This document shows, one piece after another, positions 1-5,016 of a stretch of DNA of 9,745 nucleotides (positions within the stretch are counted from its first letter, which is position 1; the number at the start of each line of letters is the position of its first letter). The stretch spans positions 1-9,745 of the forward strand of contig WRKK01000283.1 of assembly GCA_009782245.1 (NCBI GenBank), written 5' to 3'. Both the position numbers and the translations under genes were made by a program. The stretch is from Defluviitaleaceae bacterium. GTDB taxonomy: Bacteria > Bacillota > Clostridia > Lachnospirales > WQUN01. The notes under the pieces are model-generated. The model saw only the letters and a list, made by a program, of their open reading frames with translations. It ran no database searches and was not told where the DNA came from.

Positions 1-2
1 AA

Positions 3-938
3 AGTATTATATCATTGCCGCAAGGCGTATTTTTGCCGTATACAGGGGTTAAAACCAACATTATTTACGCCACAAAAATAAATCAAAATATTAAACCCTC
101 GCAAAAACGCAAGGATTTTTGGTATTTTGACGTTAAAAGCGATGGATATTCCCTTGACAATCACAGGCGAAAACTGGAAAGCGGCAGCGATTTGGATAAA
201 TATCAAGAATATCGTCAGCTTGACGATAACCAGCGGCAAAAAATGCTTGATGCTGGTTTTGAGATTGTGCCGTTGGATAAGGTTAGGGAGAATATATACA
301 TATTGGTGGGGCGTAGATATAGGGAACAAAAAATGCTTGACGTAGCAGGTTTTGATTTGGTATCGTTTGACTCCGTTGCATCTGTTGTGCGTGGCGTAAC
401 TTACAAAAAACACGACCAAGTTCTGTACGAAACAGATAAAATAATTTTGCCCGCCGACAACATAACACTTGACGGTCAACTAATTGTAACAAAGCCCATT
501 TACCTAAATTCAGAGTTCGCTATTTCGGAAGAAAAAAAATTGCGTAAAAACGATATTTTCATTTGTACGTCAAGCGGGAGCAAGACGCACATTGGCAAAG
601 TTGCGTTTGTAAATGAAAATACGCCTTATTATGCTGGCGGCTTTATGGGCATAGTGCGTTCAAAAAGCGATGTTTGCACGCCTAAATATCTTTACTACTA
701 TATGTTGTTATCCCCAGTTTTTCGAGAGGAGATAGAACGTCTCACGCAAGGTGCAAGCATAAATAATATTAGTAGCTTAGTAAATATAATGAAAATACCT
801 TTGCCCTCGCTTGAAATGCAACAGCAAATCGTTGACGAATTGGACGGCTATCAGCGTAGTATTGATGATGCAAAATCTGTAGTTGAAGTTTTCACAAAAA
901 AAATGCGGAACAAAATAAATGAGATAGGGGGTGAATAG
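3..938 (+). CDS. DNA methylase / specificity-domain fusion (type I RM-like), 5'-partial
   Basis: The reading frame is open to the left edge, so the TTG at 15 is not a true start; 311 residues are visible. Residues about 4-65 carry the end of an N-6 adenine methylase of HsdM type: the SLPQGVFLPYTGVKTN block, then FWYFDVKSDGYSLD, the usual last segment of HsdM proteins. From about residue 110 the protein continues in frame into one target-recognition domain, with the LRKNDIFICTSSGS core, the YYYMLLSPVFREEIERLTQGASI segment and the IPLPSLEMQQQIVDEL motif that ends HsdS half-domains, followed by a C-terminal helix. Methylase and specificity module are therefore one polypeptide. Such a protein would methylate adenine at a sequence chosen by the single recognition domain, perhaps as a dimer. 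The catalytic NPPF/Y motif would lie outside the window. A 30-codon imperfect repeat sits at the junction. The stop overlaps the next gene's start. A type IIG enzyme is the alternative; the missing N-terminus would decide. Confidence 0.85.
   Translation, partial: SIISLPQGVFLPYTGVKTNIIYATKINQNIKPSQKRKDFWYFDVKSDGYSLDNHRRKLESGSDLDKYQEYRQLDDNQRQKMLDAGFEIVPLDKVRENIYILVGRRYREQKMLDVAGFDLVSFDSVASVVRGVTYKKHDQVLYETDKIILPADNITLDGQLIVTKPIYLNSEFAISEEKKLRKNDIFICTSSGSKTHIGKVAFVNENTPYYAGGFMGIVRSKSDVCTPKYLYYYMLLSPVFREEIERLTQGASINNISSLVNIMKIPLPSLEMQQQIVDELDGYQRSIDDAKSVVEVFTKKMRNKINEIGGE
237..377 (+). repeat. 30-codon-period imperfect direct repeat at the methylase/recognition-domain junction
   Basis: The 14-mer caaaaaatgcttga occurs at 237-250 and again at 327-340, exactly 90 bp apart and in the same frame. 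The repeat reads QKMLDAGFEIVPLDKV in the first copy and QKMLDVAGFDLVSFDSV in the second. The copies diverge after about 16 codons. It lies where the methylase part gives way to the recognition domain. Confidence 0.7.
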
Positions 939-1710
939 TTTGGCAATAACAATAGATTATTATGATGTACCTTACCTCGAGGAAATGTTAAGCTATCTCC
1001 CCATAAACGCAACCGACAAAATAGACGTAAATACGTATATAAAAAATATTGCAAATTCAATACTTGTAAATTACGAGGGAGAACAATATCAATTTGCATA
1101 CTTTGGTTTACATCTTCTTTACATGACGTACATCTATTTCTCCGTGAAAAAAATAAGCACAATAATTCCCTAAAGATATAATGATGCCGTTGCGTTCGCA
1201 AAACCTTATCACGGTCAAAAGATTGATTTTAACGACCTTGAATCTGTGTTTGATTACAGTCTTATACCAGAAAAGGATTTGCCAAATATTTTGAAAATAA
1301 TCGGATTAGACTCCATGCAGGTCAGAAAAATAACTGGGCTTGTAGAGGACAGAAACGAAATGTCTCGTGCAAATGGTCGTTTTACATTGTTGAATGAGGA
1401 ATCTTTCCGTATTTCCGCAAATGGGATTATTGATTCCGTTTCCAATATACATAAATGTATGGACAGGCAAATACGAAAATGGTTTGCCGATTTTCTTATT
1501 CGATATTGCAATAATGAATTTGCAGAATACAGCGAAATTAGCGATATTTTTACAGAGCAAATGATAGAGGATTTTGGTTTATCCGTAAAAGAGTTGCTGG
1601 TGTGCAATGAAATGAGCATTAAAGTGCTTGTTTCTGAAAAGCCCGATTTTAGAAATAGCTTACAAGAGTTTAAGCAAACGCCGAAAGAATACTGTGAGGC
1701 GATGATATGA
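931..1710 (+). pseudogene. Broken RM-linked protein with a degenerate HEPN-like motif (in-frame ochre stop)
   Basis: A GTG at 931, preceded by GATAGGGG, overlaps the stop of the methylase fusion by 8 bp, so the gene is translationally coupled to it. The frame is interrupted by one TAA at 1171-1173 (codon 81) and then runs on in the same frame to TGA at 1708-1710. The segment after the stop (RYNDAVAFAKPYHGQKIDFNDLE) reads like ordinary protein, so a nonsense substitution is more likely than a frameshift. The intact product would be about 259 residues and mostly helical. It contains the helix FAYFGLHLLYMTYIYFSV and, at residues 141-146, RNEMSR. HEPN-superfamily RNases carry R-(N/D/H)-x3-H; here the final histidine position holds Arg (codon CGT, one transition from CAT). 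HEPN proteins are known companions of restriction systems. HEPN membership is an inference from that motif. The fragments 931-1173 and 1246-1710 could each still be translated. Confidence 0.6.
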
Positions 1711-1856
1711 ATATTAAGTTGTTCAGTCAAATTTATTATCGTAGAAACGCCCACCCGCCCATTCCAACATTTCCACAACCAACATCAACAATACCCCCCG
1801 CAACAACCACCCCAACCCCAAAAAATTTTTTCAAAAAAATTTTCAAAAACTATTGA
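1707..1856 (+). pseudogene. Possible remnant start of a third RM-operon gene
   Basis: The ATG at 1707 overlaps the preceding TGA in an ATGA arrangement, with GAGG about 8 nt upstream, exactly as expected for the next gene of a coupled operon. The first codons (MNIKLFSQIYYRRNAH) look like protein. After about codon 16 the frame becomes Pro/Thr low-complexity sequence and ends at 1854-1856 inside the tRNA promoter. The simplest reading is the truncated 5' end of a lost downstream gene, possibly the restriction subunit. I do not recognise its family. Confidence 0.35.
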
Positions 1857-1881
1857 CAAACCCAAAATGCTGTATTATACT
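1853..1881 (+). promoter_or_regulatory. Sigma-A promoter of tRNA-Asn with A/T-rich UP-like element
   Basis: A perfect -35 box TTGACA (1853-1858) and -10 box TATACT (1876-1881) are separated by exactly 17 bp. Immediately upstream (1820-1849) are A- and T-tracts interrupted by single C residues, which resemble an UP element or bent DNA. Transcription would start near 1888, about 24 nt before the tRNA. Confidence 0.85.
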
Positions 1882-1911
1882 AGTAAAGTAGTAGTTTGAA
1901 AAACTTAATAT

Positions 1912-1983
1912 TCCTCGATAGCTCAGTGGTAGAGCAATCGGCTGTTAACCGATTGGTCGTTGGTTCGAGTCCAACTCGGGGAG
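1912..1983 (+). tRNA. tRNA-Asn (anticodon GTT)
   Basis: A complete 72-nt cloverleaf can be drawn by hand. The acceptor stem is TCCTCGA (1912-1918) with TCGGGGA (1976-1982), including one T-G pair, and the discriminator is G1983. The D stem is GCTC/GAGC with loop AGTGGTA. The anticodon stem ATCGG/CCGAT encloses loop CTGTTAA, giving anticodon GTT at 1944-1946. The T stem GTTGG/CCAAC encloses TTCGAGT. No CCA is encoded. The gene has its own consensus promoter upstream. Confidence 0.97.
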
Positions 1984-1988
1984 TTGCT

Positions 1989-2026
1989 AATGTAGTCTTG
2001 TGAATGAAAATTTGCAAGACTACATT
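1989..2026 (+). terminator. Long hairpin downstream of tRNA-Asn (terminator or leader element)
   Basis: Arms AATGTAGTCTTG (1989-2000) and CAAGACTACATT (2015-2026) are perfect 12-bp complements. The stem extends inward by five more pairs (two G-T) to a GAAA tetraloop at 2006-2009, giving a 17-bp stem. The 3' flank is only TCTGATA, so there is no proper T-tract and intrinsic termination would be inefficient. It sits 6 nt after the tRNA and about 70 nt before deoD, so it may act in tRNA 3' processing or as a partial terminator. Confidence 0.6.
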
Positions 2027-2096
2027 TCTGATAAGCTACAAAAATACCAAAATCAAACCAAAAACAAACTAAAATCAAAGAAAGCAGGTAGCAACA

Positions 2097-2816
2097 ATGT
2101 CAAATAAAGTACCAACCCCGCATATTACAGCAAAAGCTGGCGAATTTGCCAAAGCGGTGCTAATGCCAGGCGATCCGCTAAGGGCAAAATTTATTGCCGA
2201 AAATTATTTTGAAAACCCCAAACTGATAAACGAAATTAGGGGAATGTTAGCCTATACAGGCACTTACAAGGGTCAGCCCGTTTCGGTAATGGGCAGCGGA
2301 ATGGGAATGCCCTCGATGGGAATATATTCCTACGAACTGTTCAATTTTTATGAGGTGGACAACATTATCCGAGTAGGCTCGGCTGGCGGAATCCGTAAAG
2401 ACTTGAAATTAGGCGACATTGTAGCAGGAATAGGTGCCTCCACCGATACAAATTTTGCCAGCAACTACAAATTGCCCGCAACTTTTGCACCAACCGCCGA
2501 TTACGGCTTGCTAAAAAAAGCCCAACTTTCCGCCGATAAACTGGGCGTTGATTTAATCGTTGGCAATATCTTATCCTCCGATACGTTTTACGTGGAAGAT
2601 TTTACCGACTTTGAACAATGGCTAAAAATGGGAATATTAGCCGTTGAAATGGAGGCCGCCGCATTATATTTGACCGCCGCAAGGGCTGGCAAAGCCGCAT
2701 TGTGCATCTGCTCTATATCAGATACAATTTTTACAGGGCAAGCAATGCAAGCAGACGAGCGGCGTACAGCCTTTACTAACATGATGGAAATTGCACTAGG
2801 CACGCTGTTAGTTTAG
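2097..2816 (+). CDS. deoD: Purine nucleoside phosphorylase, DeoD type (hexameric)
   Basis: The 239-residue product has the usual length of the DeoD family, which cleaves purine (deoxy)ribonucleosides with phosphate to free base and (deoxy)ribose-1-phosphate in cytosolic salvage. The family residues are all present: His9 in the N-terminal TPHI motif; the phosphate-loop MPGDPLRAK with Gly25 and Arg29; Arg48 in IRGML; the MGSGMGMPS turn; Arg92 and Ser95 in IIRVGSAGG; the ribose-binding VEMEAA (residues 183-188); Asp209 in SISDT, the proton donor to the base; and Arg222 in ADERRTAF, which pairs with that Asp in E. coli. ATG 2097 is preceded by AGG about 8 nt upstream. The leader (about 2040-2085) is A/C-rich, almost devoid of G and T, and probably unstructured. 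I see no convincing separate promoter, so transcription may come from the tRNA promoter past the hairpin. A terminator-like hairpin follows. Confidence 0.96.
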   Translation: MSNKVPTPHITAKAGEFAKAVLMPGDPLRAKFIAENYFENPKLINEIRGMLAYTGTYKGQPVSVMGSGMGMPSMGIYSYELFNFYEVDNIIRVGSAGGIRKDLKLGDIVAGIGASTDTNFASNYKLPATFAPTADYGLLKKAQLSADKLGVDLIVGNILSSDTFYVEDFTDFEQWLKMGILAVEMEAAALYLTAARAGKAALCICSISDTIFTGQAMQADERRTAFTNMMEIALGTLLV

Positions 2817-2909
2817 ACTAACATTCGCAAAATAGAATAAAATAAAACGAAGATTGACAAACGATAAATTAATGTTAACTTAAACGCCAAAAATTGCGTT
2901 TTCAACTGT

Positions 2910-2932
2910 AAGGGCGGACAATATCCGCCCTT
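2910..2932 (+). terminator. GC-rich terminator hairpin after deoD
   Basis: AAGGGCGGA (2910-2918) pairs perfectly with TCCGCCCTT (2924-2932) around a 5-nt loop, followed by GTTG. A second small hairpin GCCTA/TAGGC (2936-2948) leading into GTTTTG lies just downstream and may help. The core closely matches the terminator at 6493-6511. Confidence 0.75.
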
Positions 2933-2953
2933 GTTGCCTAGCATAGGCGTTTT

Positions 2954-2979
2954 GAACTTTTTGGACGAACTTTTTGGAC
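2954..2979 (+). repeat. Two tandem 13-bp repeats upstream of pepT
   Basis: The 13-mer GAACTTTTTGGAC occurs at 2954-2966 and immediately again at 2967-2979, ending 7 bp before the pepT ribosome binding site. It could be a slippage product or a tandem binding site. No clear promoter is seen with it. Confidence 0.8.
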
Positions 2980-2998
2980 TAAAATTAAGGAGAATAAA

Positions 2999-4213
2999 AT
3001 GACAACAGTTAAAGACCGCTTTTTAGAGTTGATTTTACACGATACGCAATCAGACGAAAATTCTGATACATACCCGTCAACGGAAAGCCAGCTGGCTTTT
3101 GGCGAAATTTTGGCGGAAAAATGCCGCAAAATTGGCTTAACAGAAGTAAATATTGATAGATACGGCTATGTAACTGCTACATTGCCAGCAAATACCGAAA
3201 AATCCACCAAAATCATAGGCTTTTTGGCACACATGGATACATCGCCAGATGCACCTGGTAGCCCCGTAAAAGCCCGTGTTATCGCAAATTATGACGGTAA
3301 GGATATTCCGCTGAATAAAAAATTAACACTATCGCCCACCGAATTTCCCGATTTAACTAAGTACATTGGGCAAGATTTAATTGTAACAGACGGCAACACG
3401 CTGCTAGGCACGGACGATAAAGCGGGAATCGCCGAAATTTTGACCGCAATGGAATTTTTAATCGCTAATCCGCAAATTTTGCACGAAAAAATTCGCATAG
3501 CATTTACGCCAGATGAAGAAATTGGCAAAGGTGTCGATTTTTTTGATATACCCTTTTTCGGCGCGGATTACGCATACACCGTAGACGGCGGCGAAATTGG
3601 CGAACTGGAATCGGAAACATTCAACGCATCTTCGTTGGTGTTCAAAATAACGGGAAAAAGCGTTCACCCAGGCACGGCAAAAGGCGTTATGGTAAACGCC
3701 GCATTGGTCGCAACCGAGATAATCAACTCGTTTCCGCCAACCGAAACGCCCGCCCACACCGAGGGCTACGAGGGATTTTATCATTTAAGCAATATCACGG
3801 CAGAGGTCGGCAAGGCACATTTAGTCTACATTTTACGCGACCACGACAGCACCAAGCTAAAAGAAAAAGAACAAACCGCCATAAAAATAGCCGAAAAAAT
3901 CAACAAAAAATACGGCTACACCGCCGTGCAATGCGAAATAAAATCGCAATACCGCAATATGCACGAAATAATAAAAAATCATATGCACATAATGGACAGG
4001 GCAAAGTTGGCAATGCAAGCGGCAAACGTTGTGCCGATAATTAAACCAATCCGTGGCGGCACGGACGGCGCTCGCCTTTCCTTTATGGGATTGCCCTGCC
4101 CCAATATTTTTGCTGGCGGCCATAATGCCCACGGCCCATTTGAGTATATTCCTGTGCAATCCATGGAGGCCGCTGTGCGGGTTATTGTGAACATTTGCAA
4201 AATAAACTGCTAA
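2999..4213 (+). CDS. pepT: Peptidase T (tripeptide aminopeptidase, M20 family)
   Basis: The 404-residue product is close to the roughly 408 residues usual for PepT, a cytosolic dinuclear zinc enzyme that removes the N-terminal residue from tripeptides. Metal-site residues fall at the family positions. His78 and Asp80 lie in FLAHMDTSPDAPG. Asp140 lies in GTDDKAG and is the bridging ligand. Glu173 and Glu174 in TPDEEIG are the general base and a ligand, Asp196 is in YTVDGG, and His378 is in NAHGPFE. The RGGTDGARLSFMG segment before the last histidine is typical of PepT. ATG 2999 has a strong AAGGAG (2987-2992) 6 nt upstream. engB begins only about 23 nt after the stop, so the two are probably cotranscribed, and an upstream hairpin separates them from deoD. 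No signal peptide is present. Confidence 0.96.
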   Translation: MTTVKDRFLELILHDTQSDENSDTYPSTESQLAFGEILAEKCRKIGLTEVNIDRYGYVTATLPANTEKSTKIIGFLAHMDTSPDAPGSPVKARVIANYDGKDIPLNKKLTLSPTEFPDLTKYIGQDLIVTDGNTLLGTDDKAGIAEILTAMEFLIANPQILHEKIRIAFTPDEEIGKGVDFFDIPFFGADYAYTVDGGEIGELESETFNASSLVFKITGKSVHPGTAKGVMVNAALVATEIINSFPPTETPAHTEGYEGFYHLSNITAEVGKAHLVYILRDHDSTKLKEKEQTAIKIAEKINKKYGYTAVQCEIKSQYRNMHEIIKNHMHIMDRAKLAMQAANVVPIIKPIRGGTDGARLSFMGLPCPNIFAGGHNAHGPFEYIPVQSMEAAVRVIVNICKINC

Positions 4214-4236
4214 AAATTGGAGTTGACATTTTAACA

Positions 4237-4962
4237 ATGGAAAAAACAACTAAGGCAACCAAAATAACCAAAACAAACAAATCAACCAAAAAGGTTGACA
4301 AAAATAATCGCAAAAATTCGGCAAACCCAAAGCCGCAAACTTTGCCCAAGCCTGCAAAATCTACCAAGCCTACAAAACCCGCAAAAGAAATAATACACGC
4401 AACTTTAGGCGTAACGGCAGTAAAACTAGACCAGTTTCCCGTTAATGACAGGCTGGAAGTTGCTTTTGTTGGTAAATCTAACGTGGGCAAATCGTCCATG
4501 ATAAACACGATGCTTGGCAGAAAATCGTTAGTGCGAACCAGCCAAACGCCTGGCAAAACACGCACAATAAATTTTTTTGAAGTAGAGCAAGCGTGGTATT
4601 TTGTGGATTTGCCAGGTTACGGCTATGCAAAAGTTTCCAAATCGGAATCGCAAAAATGGGCGGGTATGGTGGAAAGTTACCTAAAGAATCGTCCGCAACT
4701 ATTAACATTGGTGCTATTGCTGGATATTCGCCACGAGCCAACCGCCAACGATAAAATGCTGTATGAATGGTGCAAACACTACAATTTGCCCGTTATTTTG
4801 GTTGCAACAAAAAGCGACAAGCTAAAACGCAGTCAAATTGACAAATATATCGCCGTTATCCGCAAAAGTTTAGCCGCAACCGAAAAAATTTTGCCGTTTT
4901 CCAGTTTGAACAGGGCTGGCAGAGAGGAATTGTGGGAAATTTTGGAGGGATTAAGATTTTGA
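4237..4962 (+). CDS. engB: Ribosome-biogenesis GTP-binding protein EngB/YsxC with cationic N-terminal tail
   Basis: The product is a 241-residue TRAFAC-class GTPase of the EngB/YsxC/YihA family, needed for late assembly of the large ribosomal subunit. Starting from Met at 4237, G1 is GKSNVGKSS (79-87), G2 is TPGKTRTIN (104-112), G3 is DLPGYGYAKV (124-133), G4 is TKSDK (191-195) and G5 is about SSL (222-224). All are intact. Family members are usually about 195-200 residues. Here roughly 50 residues rich in Lys, Thr, Pro and Asn precede the domain and look disordered. The start is uncertain. ATG 4237 has GGAG 14 nt upstream, which is far. An in-frame TTG at 4195 would overlap pepT, and an ATT at 4228 sits better relative to the GGAG. 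No internal Met or other start shortens the tail convincingly. The gene lies immediately downstream of pepT, probably in one transcript. Confidence 0.93.
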   Translation: MEKTTKATKITKTNKSTKKVDKNNRKNSANPKPQTLPKPAKSTKPTKPAKEIIHATLGVTAVKLDQFPVNDRLEVAFVGKSNVGKSSMINTMLGRKSLVRTSQTPGKTRTINFFEVEQAWYFVDLPGYGYAKVSKSESQKWAGMVESYLKNRPQLLTLVLLLDIRHEPTANDKMLYEWCKHYNLPVILVATKSDKLKRSQIDKYIAVIRKSLAATEKILPFSSLNRAGREELWEILEGLRF

Positions 4963-4967
4963 AAAAC

Positions 4968-4996
4968 TTGCAAACCCCCCCGCTGTCTGCTATAAT
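4968..4996 (+). promoter_or_regulatory. Promoter of the rpn unit, very short leader
   Basis: A perfect TATAAT (4991-4996) lies 17 bp downstream of TTGCAA (4968-4973, four of six matches to the -35 consensus). It starts 5 nt past the engB stop. The predicted start site near 5003 abuts the ribosome binding site AGGAG (5004-5008), leaving a leader of about 14 nt. Confidence 0.7.
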
Positions 4997-5016
4997 ATAA
5001 AAAAGGAGTGAACCAA

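Noticed and set aside
1750..1765. Similarity of the cccacccgccc stretch to the GC-rich repeat at the right edge
   Set aside because: Only short C-rich words are shared; there is no palindrome or GGCGCTGCC core here.
1254..1778. 174-residue minus-strand frame opposite the broken RM-linked gene
   Set aside because: The + strand frame has coupling, an SD and protein-like composition on both sides of the stop; the minus frame has no SD and reads as a complement artefact.
1984..2030. tRNA-Asn 3' end as a phage or island attachment site
   Set aside because: No second copy of the tRNA 3' end and no integrase in the window; the RM remnant lies on the 5' side, which is not the usual arrangement.
2854..2859. 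TTGACA as a -35 box for pepT
   Set aside because: No acceptable -10 box occurs 16-18 bp downstream, and the terminator hairpin at 2910-2932 lies between it and pepT.
5008..5016. GTG at 5008 as the rpn start
   Set aside because: The GTG overlaps the AGGAG Shine-Dalgarno; ATG 5017 has ideal spacing.
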